A DNA stretch of 64,000 bases from [Clostridium] symbiosum (GTDB taxonomy: Bacteria > Bacillota > Clostridia > Lachnospirales > Lachnospiraceae). Both the position numbers and the translations under genes were made by a program. This document shows, piece by piece, positions 1 through 7,707 of the stretch. Location of the stretch: positions 1,200,001-1,264,000 of the forward strand of contig CP143946.1 in the NCBI GenBank assembly GCA_036419695.1, given 5' to 3'. Below the pieces are notes generated by a model. That model saw only the letters and a list, made by a program, of their open reading frames with translations, made no database searches and was not told where the DNA came from. How positions within the stretch are numbered: position 1 is the stretch's first letter; each line of letters starts with the position of its first letter.

Positions 1-661
1 CCGAAAAGAGAAACAGTCCGGCAACGGCTGTCACCGAATAGCCCAGGCCGGTTGCGATTGCCGCGCCTCCGATTCCCATATCCAGGATAGCGATAAACAC
101 ATAATCCAACACAATATTCAGGATACCGCCCGCCGCGGTACACACCAGGGGAACCCGGGATTTCCCGCTTGCGATCATGTAAATCGTAAAGTTATTCATC
201 AGAAGAATCGGCACCGTAAACAAAAGATATTGCCCCAGGTATTCGGAGCAGTAACCGGAAACCACCGGCGACAGCGCCATACTGCTGAAGATGGGCTGCA
301 TCACAACGCGGCCTGCGAGGTACATGATCAGGCCGACCGCCACATTGACCAGGATTAAAAATGTAAAATCCTGCCTGGATTCTTCCTGCAGCCCGGCTCC
401 CATTTTTTTCATTATAACGGCGCTCCCGCCGGTTGCCAGCATCGTGGACACGGCAGTCACCAGAGTGATGGCGGGCGCTGTCAGGTTGATGGCGGACAGG
501 GCTCCCGTCCCGATGAGATTCGAGACGAACAGTCCGTCCACCATGGTGTAAAATGACATAAATACCGTCATGACAATGGTCGGCACGGAGAATTTTATAA
601 TATTTTTAAGCGTCACAGGTTTCTGGTAGACATTCTCAGCGGGTAAGTTCTTGTTATTCAC
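1..661 (-). CDS. MATE family multidrug efflux protein (N-terminal part)
   Basis: Only about 220 N-terminal codons are inside the window; the gene runs off the left edge. On the minus strand it starts with GTG (659-661) behind GGAGGAAATAATC. The protein is strongly hydrophobic with several membrane segments, and has early elements typical of the MATE (MOP superfamily) exporters: a first helix after a short basic tail, then DGLFVSNLIG and ALSAINLTAP, later IYMIASGKSR and LNIVLDYVFI. MATE proteins expel cationic drugs and other small molecules by Na+ or H+ antiport. The gene is divergent from a MerR regulator with a GyrI-like drug-sensing domain and has a MerR-type promoter (707-737), so drug-induced expression is the likely control. 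The substrate cannot be told from sequence. Confidence 0.9.
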   Translation of the reverse strand, partial: MNNKNLPAENVYQKPVTLKNIIKFSVPTIVMTVFMSFYTMVDGLFVSNLIGTGALSAINLTAPAITLVTAVSTMLATGGSAVIMKKMGAGLQEESRQDFTFLILVNVAVGLIMYLAGRVVMQPIFSSMALSPVVSGYCSEYLGQYLLFTVPILLMNNFTIYMIASGKSRVPLVCTAAGGILNIVLDYVFIAILDMGIGGAAIATGLGYSVTAVAGLFLFS

Positions 662-706
662 GATTATTTCCTCCGTATTTGATTGTTGCCGGTTGGCACA
701 TATAGT

Positions 707-737
707 ATAATAGACCGTACAGTTACTGTACGGTCAA
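707..737 (-). promoter_or_regulatory. MerR-type promoter with 19-bp spacer and perfect operator dyad, for the MATE gene
   Basis: Read on the minus strand, -35 TTGACC (732-737) and -10 TATTAT (707-712) are separated by 19 bp instead of 17. The spacer is mostly filled by a perfect inverted repeat, GACCGTACAG at 713-722 and its complement at 726-735, with a 3-bp centre. An over-long spacer carrying the operator is the hallmark of MerR-family activation by DNA untwisting. The regulator is presumably the adjacent MerR gene at 817. Confidence 0.85.
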
Positions 738-816
738 GTGAAAAAATGAATTTTCGGAAAAATGATGGAACGGGCCGACATTTGATGTCATAGCCAGGGA
801 TAAAAGGAGAGGTAAA

Positions 817-1635
817 ATGTCTAAAAATCATAATACGCAGTTCACAATCGGCCAGTTTGCAGCCCTCCACGGAATCAATAAGAAGACACTCATGTGGTAC
901 GATGAAATTGGACTGTTTAAGCCTGCCGCAATTAAGAAAAACGGATACCGGTACTATACGTATTACCAGAGTTCCGTGCTGGAGACAATCCTGATGCTGA
1001 GGGAACTGAACGTTTCCATCGGGGAGATACGCGAATTCATGGAACTGCGTTCGCCATCCCGGCTGAAAGAGCTTCTGGAAGAAAAGATTAAAGAGGTGGA
1101 CAAAACGGTCAATCATTTAAAACAGCTTCGAAAGACGTTGACGGCCCGAAAAGAGGAGATGTCCTTTCTGCTGTCCCTGGATCTTTCGGATATCACCGTT
1201 GTGGAAAAAGAAAAGCGTTATATAGCGGTTGTGGATATCCCTCAGGGAATGTCTTTTGATACAGAAATTGAGATGGTCATCGAGGAGGCGGGAAAATATC
1301 AGTTGTCGAGGCTGCATGACGCGGAATACGGCTCCATGATTTCCGTGGAAAATCTGTACGGCGGTAAGATGGACGAGTATTCCGGGATGTTTATGAGGAT
1401 ACCCAGCCCGCTGGAACGGAAAGGACTCCGGATACAGCCGGCGGGCCGGTATTTGACGGCATACTACAGGGGAAACTGGGACGGGCTGGCCGGGAAATAT
1501 AAAGAGCTGCTGGCATATGCGGAGGAAAAGGGACTCAAATTATGCGGCTATGCCTATGAGACGGGGATTAATGAGCTTGTGATTAATTCGATCGATGAAT
1601 ATGTGACACAGATTGAAATTTTGACGGACAATTAA
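817..1635 (+). CDS. MerR family transcriptional regulator with GyrI-like effector domain
   Basis: 272 residues, starting ATG behind AAAAGGAGAGGT. The N-terminal winged helix (about residues 9-77; FTIGQFAALHGI, WYDEIGLFKP, GYRYYTYYQ) is a MerR DNA-binding domain. A coiled-coil dimerisation helix follows (about 80-117), then a GyrI/BmrR-like effector-binding domain (about 125-270). BmrR-type members bind hydrophobic cations and activate efflux genes. The gene is divergent from a MATE exporter, and the intergenic region holds a 19-bp-spacer promoter with a perfect dyad, so it very probably activates that exporter. The ligand is unknown. Confidence 0.9.
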   Translation: MSKNHNTQFTIGQFAALHGINKKTLMWYDEIGLFKPAAIKKNGYRYYTYYQSSVLETILMLRELNVSIGEIREFMELRSPSRLKELLEEKIKEVDKTVNHLKQLRKTLTARKEEMSFLLSLDLSDITVVEKEKRYIAVVDIPQGMSFDTEIEMVIEEAGKYQLSRLHDAEYGSMISVENLYGGKMDEYSGMFMRIPSPLERKGLRIQPAGRYLTAYYRGNWDGLAGKYKELLAYAEEKGLKLCGYAYETGINELVINSIDEYVTQIEILTDN

Positions 1636-1680
1636 TTTGAAATAATTTTTAATTTACAGAATGCAGTCTTTGCCAATACT

Positions 1681-1712
1681 TTAAAAGGAGCCCGCCTTGC
1701 CGGACTCCTTCC
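1681..1712 (-). terminator. Intrinsic terminator downstream of tag
   Basis: On the minus strand AAGGAGTCCG pairs with CGGGCTCCTT (one G-U pair) around a short loop and is followed by a short T run. It lies about 40 bp beyond the tag stop and just past the convergent MerR gene, so it may work in both directions. Confidence 0.6.
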
Positions 1713-1750
1713 TGTGCCTGATGCAGTTCCTCTTCCGGAGAAGGGATTTA

Positions 1751-2353
1751 TCATATTTTCGTGCTGCTGTTACAGGGCTGCGTTTTAAAAAGCTCTTCAT
1801 AAACGAAACAATCCGTTATATGGTCATTGACCATCCCAATGGCCTGCATGAATGAATAAATTATGGTGGAACCTACGAACTTAAATCCCATCTTTTTCAA
1901 GTCCTTGCTGATTTTATCCGAGAGCGGAGTGTTGGCAGGCATTTCCTCCATGGTTTTCCAGTGATTGGTAATGGGCTTGTGATCCACATAGGCCCAGATA
2001 AACTGATCAAAACTTCCGTATTTCTGGACGGTTTCCAAAAAGGCCCCGGCGTTGTTTACGGCGGCATTGATTTTCAGGCGGTTTCTGATGATTCCCTTGT
2101 TTTCCATCAGCTCCTGGATTTTATCTTCGCCGTAACGGACGATTTTTTCAGGGTCAAATCCGTCAAAAGCCGCCCGGAATGCCTCTCTTTTATTCAAAAC
2201 CGTAATCCATGACAGACCCGCCTGCATGGATTCCAGGATCAGCATTTCAAACAGCTTCCTGTCGTCATGTTCAGGACGCCCCCATTCATTGTCGTGATAG
2301 TCCATATAGATAGGAGTGCTGCCTGCCCAAGAACATCTTATTTTTTCACACAT
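1751..2353 (-). CDS. tag: DNA-3-methyladenine glycosylase I
   Basis: 200 residues, close to the usual length of Tag. The N-terminus (EKIRCSWAG, then YHDNEWGRP) and the middle block ESMQAGLSWITVLNKREAF are the family signature; Glu of LESMQAGLSW and Tyr/Trp of the pocket bind 3-methyladenine. C-terminal KKMGFKFVGSTIIYSFMQAIGMVNDH carries the helix-hairpin-helix region and a His that, with the N-terminal Cys and His, forms the Tag zinc site. It removes 3-methyladenine from alkylated DNA in the cytoplasm to start base excision repair. It is transcribed alone, convergent with the MerR gene. The last residues (TQPCNSSTKI) are a non-conserved tail. Confidence 0.95.
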   Translation of the reverse strand: MCEKIRCSWAGSTPIYMDYHDNEWGRPEHDDRKLFEMLILESMQAGLSWITVLNKREAFRAAFDGFDPEKIVRYGEDKIQELMENKGIIRNRLKINAAVNNAGAFLETVQKYGSFDQFIWAYVDHKPITNHWKTMEEMPANTPLSDKISKDLKKMGFKFVGSTIIYSFMQAIGMVNDHITDCFVYEELFKTQPCNSSTKI

Positions 2354-2556
2354 AAAGTGTCTCCTTTCATACCATAAAGCAATTTGGCTGATTTATCGTC
2401 CGTATTTCCATTTATTTTATCAGCGCCTTTTCCTGAGGCGCTTTCTGTATAGTGACATCTTATCACAGAATCGGACGGACGTATATTGCAATTTGCAGAG
2501 GAAAGTGAACGGCAGAATTAAAAGCTTCCTGTTCTTCCAACGGCGCATTCACCTGC

Positions 2557-2591
2557 AAAAAGCAGCTTTTAGTAGAAAACAGCTGCTTTTT
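2557..2591. terminator. Bidirectional intrinsic terminator
   Basis: AAAAAGCAGCT (2557-2567) and AGCTGCTTTTT (2581-2591) form a perfect 11-bp stem with A and T runs on both sides. It lies downstream of the minus-strand membrane protein at 2653. The remaining spacer 2354-2652 shows no other convincing gene; a 107-codon plus-strand ORF across it overlaps the tag start and has no recognisable features. Confidence 0.8.
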
Positions 2592-2652
2592 CGTATGCAT
2601 TTGTGTATATTTGGGACACTGAGGGAAAGTCTTAATTGATATAAAAGCTAAC

Positions 2653-3405
2653 TCAATAAACAGAACTCCTGATTTCTGTTATAAGTGAATCGAGGCCTAA
2701 AGCGTTGCAGTCATTAATTAAGCCTGCCAGGACAAATTTTTTAAAGGATGCCTTAAGTCCATCCTGGTCGTTTGCTTCAATCAGCCGGGCCGCATCGTTA
2801 ATGAGGTTTAAAATCTCACTGTTTGTATCCGCTTTTTTAATATAACTCTGATACAGTTTCTGGAGTTCGGAAACTAACTGGCTGTTTTTTGTACCCTGGC
2901 TGCTGATTCCCATGATGCCGGGTGTTTCTTTCAACGGTTCCTCTTTTACAGGTTCTTCTTTCGCAATACTTACTATTTTGCCGTCCGTATTAAAATTTAT
3001 TTCACGGCCGGGAGGAGTGATTCCCCCAAAACTGTCTTTTAAAGCATCATAAAACTGGTCTACAAAATTATCACTGCCGGTAGACAGGGAATAAATTTCC
3101 CCGGAGTATAGTTCCAGGTTCATCCATCTTTCCGTATTGCCGGATCTGTAGTGAAGAAGCCAGGCCGCTGCTCCAACAGCCAGAATTGAAAGCATAACCA
3201 GCATGTTTATTATCCTGGGGCCTGATAAGGCGATAAAAAGCAGAATCAGGGCCACGCCGGACGGATACGGCATTTGGGGAAGGCCGCCGGTCCATATCCG
3301 GGAAATACCGGACAGAGGAAGAGCATTGTTTTCCCAGGTTATCAGGTCGTTTTTAATACCGATTTCGGTAACTTTATATTTGTAAAATTTATTTTGAACT
3401 GCCAT
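2653..3405 (-). CDS. Hypothetical membrane protein, two helices
   Basis: 250 residues, not recognised as a named family. The N-terminal ~40 residues are polar beta-like (KYKVTEIGIKNDLITWENN) and are followed by a pair of transmembrane helices (about 49-88, SGVALILLFIALSG and INMLVMLSILAVGAAAWLL). Next comes a soluble region with a short acidic/Lys linker, in which a KEEP/KEEPLKE repeat is visible (about 150-165), and a helical C-terminal domain. The two-helix N-terminal half resembles small PH-like membrane sensors, but that is only an impression. It is the last of three minus-strand genes behind two cysteine-rich proteins, separated by 24 bp from the nearest, so it may be co-transcribed with them. 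Confidence 0.7.
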   Translation of the reverse strand: MAVQNKFYKYKVTEIGIKNDLITWENNALPLSGISRIWTGGLPQMPYPSGVALILLFIALSGPRIINMLVMLSILAVGAAAWLLHYRSGNTERWMNLELYSGEIYSLSTGSDNFVDQFYDALKDSFGGITPPGREINFNTDGKIVSIAKEEPVKEEPLKETPGIMGISSQGTKNSQLVSELQKLYQSYIKKADTNSEILNLINDAARLIEANDQDGLKASFKKFVLAGLINDCNALGLDSLITEIRSSVY

Positions 3406-3429
3406 AGGGTAAAACCTCCATATTCGGCA

Positions 3430-4011
3430 TTAATTTTTGTCTATTATGGTTGCAATTAAAACAGGGCTTGCAATGATGCCTGTTCCCACCGTTTCAGCGC
3501 CCTCGTTTTCGACGTAAACGCTGTACGTACAGCCTTTGCCGGCCATTAAATCACAATCGCAGACCGACAGTGTAAATGTATTTGCCTCCATTTCCGTTTT
3601 ATCACGGCAGTATAATACTCCGGTGCTGAGCGGTATGGAAAAAGGCTGGCATTTTTCCTGCTTCACTATCTGGAATCGAAGGCAGAGCTTCGATTTGCTG
3701 GCAATAATATTGCAGGAAAAGCTGAGCTGCACCAGAAGTTCTTTATAGCAGCAAGCATTCAGAGTAAGAGAAGCCACATGAAATGTGGCTCTCTTTTCTG
3801 TGCCTTCCGGTATAATAAGCCCTCCGAAAACAGCGCTTTTAATCTTTATATTGTTTCCACCCTGTAGCTTCTTGCCGGAATTGAGGCAACGATTTGTATC
3901 AGGTAAAGCGGGTGGCCGAATCATTGCCTCCTGTTGGCCGGATGGCCGGGGAGAACAGTTACATGCTTTTGAACGCGGATAACAGCCGCGTCCGAATAAA
4001 CCGTAATACAT
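3430..4011 (-). CDS. Cysteine-containing DUF4489-like protein (divergent paralogue)
   Basis: 193 residues. The C-terminal half shares with its upstream neighbour the block FTLSVCDCD...CTYSVYVE followed by a V/I/T-rich end (GTGIIASPVLIATIID), matching FSFFVCDCD...CTYSVVAT in the neighbour; the two are clearly diverged tandem paralogues. The N-terminal part is different: a Cys/Pro/Arg-rich segment (RGCYPRSKACNCSPRPSG) replaces the acidic Cys cluster. No signal peptide or membrane helix is seen. The neighbour matches the DUF4489-type family of clostridia, of unknown function; Cys-rich, Thr/Val-rich beta proteins of this kind suggest a disulfide- or metal-linked surface or spore layer, but that is inference. 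Confidence 0.6.
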   Translation of the reverse strand: MYYGLFGRGCYPRSKACNCSPRPSGQQEAMIRPPALPDTNRCLNSGKKLQGGNNIKIKSAVFGGLIIPEGTEKRATFHVASLTLNACCYKELLVQLSFSCNIIASKSKLCLRFQIVKQEKCQPFSIPLSTGVLYCRDKTEMEANTFTLSVCDCDLMAGKGCTYSVYVENEGAETVGTGIIASPVLIATIIDKN

Positions 4012-4043
4012 AGCTTCTCCTTCCTGCCATTTAAATCCTTTTA

Positions 4044-4580
4044 TTAGTTGCAGCCGTTGTCGACAACGATTGCAGACAGTGTTGCATTATTAATAGAAGT
4101 AACGCCGACTGTAGCAACACCGGCAACCGTAGCAACCACACTGTAAGTGCAGCATTCCTGGTCACAGATATCACAGTCACATACAAAGAATGAGAAAGCA
4201 TCGCTGGATGTGATGGCAACAAGCCTGGAGAATGTCCAAACGGGACCTACTGGAATAGGAACCAGCTGGTTTTTGCACTGTTTGAATATCTGCAGATTAA
4301 GGGTTAAAACGGCAGCTGTTGTAACGATGTTGCTGGCAAATTCAAACTTGATACATGGTTTGCGGAATCCTTTGGTATCTACGGTTACGGTAGAAACGGT
4401 AAAATTTGTTCCTGCAATCGTAGCTAAAGGCAGCGTAACAGCGCCTGGGCAGCCGCATTTTAAAGTTGTTCTGTTCGGGGCAAGCGGTCTTGTCTTTTCA
4501 CACTCACAGTAGCATTTGCAGTCACAATCACAACACTCTCTATTATCATACTCGCAATTATTGCAGTTTGTATCGCTCAT
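4044..4580 (-). CDS. Cysteine-rich DUF4489-like protein
   Basis: 178 residues with a striking N-terminus: about twelve cysteines in the first 45 positions, alternating with Asp/Glu/Lys (NCEYDNRECCDCDCKCYCEC). A beta-rich, Val/Thr-rich body follows, with GCPGAVTLPLATIAGTNF, PVGPVWTFSR and FSFFVCDCDICDQECCTYS. This pattern is what I know as the DUF4489-type proteins common in Lachnospiraceae; their role is not established. RBS GGAGG precedes the ATG. It heads a three-gene minus-strand group with its diverged paralogue 32 bp downstream. The divergent 250-bp spacer to the zinc-ribbon gene contains an AT-rich stretch (4618-4640, minus-strand AATATACTATAT) that could hold its promoter. Confidence 0.7.
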   Translation of the reverse strand: MSDTNCNNCEYDNRECCDCDCKCYCECEKTRPLAPNRTTLKCGCPGAVTLPLATIAGTNFTVSTVTVDTKGFRKPCIKFEFASNIVTTAAVLTLNLQIFKQCKNQLVPIPVGPVWTFSRLVAITSSDAFSFFVCDCDICDQECCTYSVVATVAGVATVGVTSINNATLSAIVVDNGCN

Positions 4581-4831
4581 AATGGAACCTCCATATAAAT
4601 CTCTATTTTTTACCTCTCTGGTATAATATAGTATATTGCCAAACCCTAAGGATGTTACATTTTTGGGTCATGCATTAAGAAAGACTCTTTTTGGAAATCC
4701 GTAAGGTTGAAAACAGGGGGAAGAGGGAATCTTACATATTTTTTAAGGAAGAAAATGACGCTGTTATTTTCTCCGGCGATGTGTTATGATTAGCCGGAAA
4801 TGAAGACACAGGATACGAAAGGGATGATAAG

Positions 4832-5998
4832 ATGATTTGTCCAGAATGCGGACACGAAACATCAGGGAATTTTTGCAGTAACTGCGGCGCCCTGCTGAAA
4901 ACAGGAAAGTCTCCGGACACTCATGAAATTACATATAGACGAAGATCCAGGGCACAAAACTTTGAAACGTCCAAAACTGCGGCCGTCAGAGATGAAACCG
5001 CGGCAGCAGCAGACCGAAGCACGGTGTATGGCAGGTATTCGGATGACGGGGCAGGTTCGAATGCCAGGACTGGTGCGAATGACGGGGCTGGTGTGAATGA
5101 CAGGTCTGCTCTGTACGACAGTTCTGAAAACAGCGGATACAGGAGCCGTTTTCAAGATCCGTCCTCCAGACAGTCCGGGGAACCGGCGGCCAGGCGAAAC
5201 GCGGAACGTCAGGAACGCGATAATACGGAGAGCCGTGCAGAGAGGCGGGCAAATTCCAGAAAGAAGGACAAGCCTAAGAAAGCATCCTCCTCAAAGGATT
5301 CTGGAAAAAGTGGTCCGAGTAAAAAAGAGGTGCGCCTTGAACAAAAGGAGAAAAAGCTCAGGGAAAACAGAATCAGCAGCCTGGAGAGCGAAGTGGAACG
5401 TCTTACGGTACAGGAACGGCTCAGGGACAGGCGCAGATGGGACCAGGATGAGGAAAGAGACGGTGATTCCGGTCCGGATCTGGGTGAGATGGCAGCCAAA
5501 GGAGCGGCGGGCGTTGTGGTCATTGCCGCCCGTGTGATGCAGCTGGCATCATTCTTTATGATGGGAACCATGGTACTTATTATGGCGCGCTCTTTTCTCA
5601 AATACAGTGAGGGACTTGGAGATATCAGCGTAATAGCAGCCGAGCGTAATTATGGGCTGGCGCTTTATGTGGGGATTGCAGGCGTTTCCCTGTTTATGGG
5701 CGTTATCTGGTGCCTGTGGATTCTGTCCAGAAAAGGTGCAGGCGGAGGTTTCAGGCTGAAGAAATACGATACCGGAAGAGGACTGATTCCTTTTATAATC
5801 TGCGGCGCCGCCGTATTTGCGGCGGGACCGGCGCTGACTCTTCTTCCTCCTGTGGAAGGCGTTGTGGGGCAATGGCAGGGAATTGTCACGGGTGCGAAAG
5901 CCGTCCTGACGGCAGTCAACGTGCACCGCGGCACTCTCCTGTTCTGCAGCGGAGCGGGAGCCGTGATGTCGCTCATACGGAGAATTCTTCTGGTTTAA
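4832..5998 (+). CDS. Zinc-ribbon membrane protein with long charged linker
   Basis: 388 residues, unnamed family. Residues 3-18 are a classic zinc ribbon (CPECG then CSNCG, four cysteines). Residues about 30-215 are a low-complexity, highly charged linker: first a repeat of Gly-Ala/Asn-Asp units (DDGAGSNARTGANDGAGVND, visible as a DNA repeat at about 5043-5100), then a Lys/Arg/Glu coiled-coil-like stretch. The C-terminal ~170 residues contain about four hydrophobic segments (FFMMGTMVLIMARSF; LALYVGIAGVSLFMGVIWCL; LIPFIICGAAVFAAGPALTL; a last one near the C-terminus). The ribbon should face the cytoplasm. Start ATG behind AAAGGGATG. Function unknown; such zinc-ribbon membrane proteins are common in clostridia. 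Confidence 0.75.
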   Translation: MICPECGHETSGNFCSNCGALLKTGKSPDTHEITYRRRSRAQNFETSKTAAVRDETAAAADRSTVYGRYSDDGAGSNARTGANDGAGVNDRSALYDSSENSGYRSRFQDPSSRQSGEPAARRNAERQERDNTESRAERRANSRKKDKPKKASSSKDSGKSGPSKKEVRLEQKEKKLRENRISSLESEVERLTVQERLRDRRRWDQDEERDGDSGPDLGEMAAKGAAGVVVIAARVMQLASFFMMGTMVLIMARSFLKYSEGLGDISVIAAERNYGLALYVGIAGVSLFMGVIWCLWILSRKGAGGGFRLKKYDTGRGLIPFIICGAAVFAAGPALTLLPPVEGVVGQWQGIVTGAKAVLTAVNVHRGTLLFCSGAGAVMSLIRRILLV

Positions 5999-6077
5999 TG
6001 ATGAGAATGAAAAGCCGTGGATGAGTTTAAAAAGATGGATGAAAGCCGAAACGGATGATAATGGATAATGAAGGCCA

Positions 6078-6126
6078 GGTCCGGAGTGCAGCGCCATATA
6101 GCAGGCGGGGCGCCCCGGACTTTTTG
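6078..6126 (+). terminator. Intrinsic terminator after the zinc-ribbon gene
   Basis: GGTCCGG (6078-6084) pairs with CCGGAC (6115-6120) around an internal GC-rich part and is followed directly by five T. Confidence 0.65.
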
Positions 6127-6152
6127 GGAGAAGATACCGTTTCGTGCCATAT

Positions 6153-6262
6153 CCCTCAGGATTTTCATGTGAAAGTGAGAAAATCCCGATAGAGGGCAGC
6201 CGTAGACAGTCATAGCAGAATACGGCACGTGAACACGAACCGTGACACTGCCGATCTGCTAT
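6153..6262 (+). other. Intergenic segment with strong, partly exclusive inverted repeats
   Basis: No ORF. CCCTC (6153-6157) and GGATTTTC (6159-6166) pair with GAAAATCC (6179-6186) and GAGGG (6192-6196). GCCGTA (6199-6204) pairs with TACGGC (6221-6226). ATAGCAGA (6212-6219) plus GGCA (6224-6227) can instead pair with TGCC (6249-6252) plus TCTGCTAT (6255-6262). The last two pairings exclude each other. This resembles a structured or switching RNA, but no promoter or terminator dedicated to it was seen; it sits between the previous terminator and the rtcB promoter. Confidence 0.35.
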
Positions 6263-6302
6263 AAAAAGTCATCCTCAAATGCCGTCCAAGGAAAAAATAT
6301 AC

Positions 6303-6331
6303 TTGACGCATCCCCTGTGTCTGAGTTATAG
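6303..6331 (+). promoter_or_regulatory. Promoter of the rtcB-prfH leader
   Basis: TTGACG (6303-6308), 17 bp, TTATAG (6326-6331). A start near 6338 gives a leader of about 285 nt before rtcB, containing a small ORF and a terminator. Confidence 0.6.
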
Positions 6332-6426
6332 TGATTTACAGAATACGATGAAAGCTCGGTTTGTGGACCGTTCATTGTTATCAATAAGGGGACGGAACGT
6401 CCTTCATAAGTAAAGGAGTGGTTGTT

Positions 6427-6465
6427 ATGTTGGCAAATTTTAGTTTCGAGGTGAAGACAAGATAA
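6427..6465 (+). CDS. Leader peptide (12 residues) upstream of rtcB
   Basis: ATG at 6427 preceded by AAAGGAG at good distance; encodes MLANFSFEVKTR and ends TAA TAA. It is followed 45 bp later by a hairpin with a long T run, still 85 bp before rtcB. A short, well-initiated ORF followed by an intrinsic terminator in the leader of a ribosome-related gene is the arrangement of ribosome-mediated attenuators that control antibiotic-resistance genes. Too short for homology support. Confidence 0.55.
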   Translation: MLANFSFEVKTR

Positions 6466-6510
6466 TAATTTTTTAATGGCAGGGACTGGCGTACAGAGTG
6501 TTTTTTGACG

Positions 6511-6540
6511 CACGGCTTGTTGTCGTGTTTTTTTTTGCCT
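6511..6540 (+). terminator. Leader (attenuator) terminator upstream of rtcB
   Basis: CACGGC (6511-6516), loop TTGTT, GTCGTG (6522-6527; one G-U pair), then nine T and, after GCC, six more T. It lies between the leader ORF and rtcB with no other gene in between, so unless it is bypassed rtcB would not be transcribed from the upstream promoter. I could not find a clear antiterminator by eye. Confidence 0.65.
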
Positions 6541-6624
6541 TTTTTCGGAGTGATTACGGAAAATAATACGAAAATGTCTTGAAGACGCCGGAAAGCCTGC
6601 CTGCTTATGAAGGAGAATTTAAAT

Positions 6625-7698
6625 TTGAAAAGTGAAAATTGCATATTAATCAGCAGTGGCAACAATTGGGTTGAACAGGCGGCAAAAGACCAGCTGGAGG
6701 GAGTATCGCGTCTTCCGGGCGTGGTGAGGACTGTGGGGCTGCCGGATCTGCATCCGGGAAAATCACCGGTGGGAATCGCAGTTCTAAGCCGCGGCCGGTT
6801 TTACCCTCACCTGATTGGAAACGATATCGGCTGTGGGATGAGTCTTTTTGACACCGGCGTAAAGCTAAAGAAATTCCGTCAGGATAAATGGGGATCCAGG
6901 CTCAGTTACATCAGGGAACTGAGGGATATACCCGCTGAAAACCCATATGAGGAGGAGTGCCCAATCCTGGATTTGGGAACGATCGGATCTGGAAACCATT
7001 TTGCCGAATTCCAGTGTGTGGATGAGGTGTTTGATAATGAACTGGCGGATCGGCTGGGGTTACCGAAGGACCGGGTACTTCTTTTAATTCACAGTGGCTC
7101 CAGAGGCTACGGGCAGGAGATTTTAAAGCGGTATTTCCGGCCGGAGGGCCTGGAGGAGGGAAGTGCGGAGGCTCATGATTATCTGGCGGAACATAACCGG
7201 GCTCTTCTGTGGGCGGCCAGAAACAGAGAGGTTACGGCGTCAAAACTTCTGGACTGCGTGGGAGTGAATGCCCAGCCCACAAAACTTCTGGAGTGCAGCC
7301 ATAACTATTTGGAACGGACGGAGGAGGGCTGGCTCCACCGGAAGGGAAGTGTTTCAGCAAAACAGGGGGCCGTTGTGATACCGGGGTCAAGGGGAAGCAG
7401 AACTTATCTCTGCCTGCCGTCGGAGAATACGGAAATTGCCCTTGGTTCCCTGTCTCACGGGGCCGGGCGCAAATGGGCCAGAAGCATCTGCAAAAGCAGG
7501 ATCGATAAAAAATACGACAGGGACTCCATCCGTACGACGGAGTGGAAAAGCCGCGTGGTATGCCACGATACAAACCTGCTGTTTCAGGAAGCTCCGGAGG
7601 CGTACAAGAATGTGGAACAGGTGATTCAGTCCCTGAAGGACTGGGAACTCATCGAGGTGGCGGCCGCTTTCCGTCCCCTGATTACGTATAAAGGGTAG
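6625..7698 (+). CDS. rtcB: RtcB-family RNA ligase, RtcB2/PrfH-linked type
   Basis: About 357 residues. All RtcB landmarks are present: LPDLHPGK, the metal-binding Cys in GNDIGCGMS, GTIGSGNHF, HSGSRG, and SHGAGR, whose His is the guanylated catalytic residue in RtcB. RtcB joins 2',3'-cyclic phosphate or 3'-phosphate ends to 5'-OH ends using GTP and Mn2+. At 357 residues it is shorter than housekeeping RtcB (~400+), as in the RtcB2 branch paired with PrfH, described as repairing 16S rRNA cut in the decoding centre. An in-frame ATG at 6607 has no RBS, while AAGGAG at 6610-6615 is well placed for TTG at 6625, so TTG is the likelier start. prfH follows within 10 bp. Confidence 0.92.
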   Translation: MKSENCILISSGNNWVEQAAKDQLEGVSRLPGVVRTVGLPDLHPGKSPVGIAVLSRGRFYPHLIGNDIGCGMSLFDTGVKLKKFRQDKWGSRLSYIRELRDIPAENPYEEECPILDLGTIGSGNHFAEFQCVDEVFDNELADRLGLPKDRVLLLIHSGSRGYGQEILKRYFRPEGLEEGSAEAHDYLAEHNRALLWAARNREVTASKLLDCVGVNAQPTKLLECSHNYLERTEEGWLHRKGSVSAKQGAVVIPGSRGSRTYLCLPSENTEIALGSLSHGAGRKWARSICKSRIDKKYDRDSIRTTEWKSRVVCHDTNLLFQEAPEAYKNVEQVIQSLKDWELIEVAAAFRPLITYKG

Positions 7699-7707
7699 GT
7701 GGCGGAT

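Noticed and set aside
2316..2639. 107-codon plus-strand ORF
   Set aside because: Begins inside tag on the other strand, covers a clear terminator, and has no family features.
6440..6470. Slight likeness of the rtcB leader ORF end to the 16S rRNA 3' region (GGTGAAG...)
   Set aside because: Only a few bases match and the order breaks quickly; not distinguishable from chance, so no rRNA mimicry is claimed.
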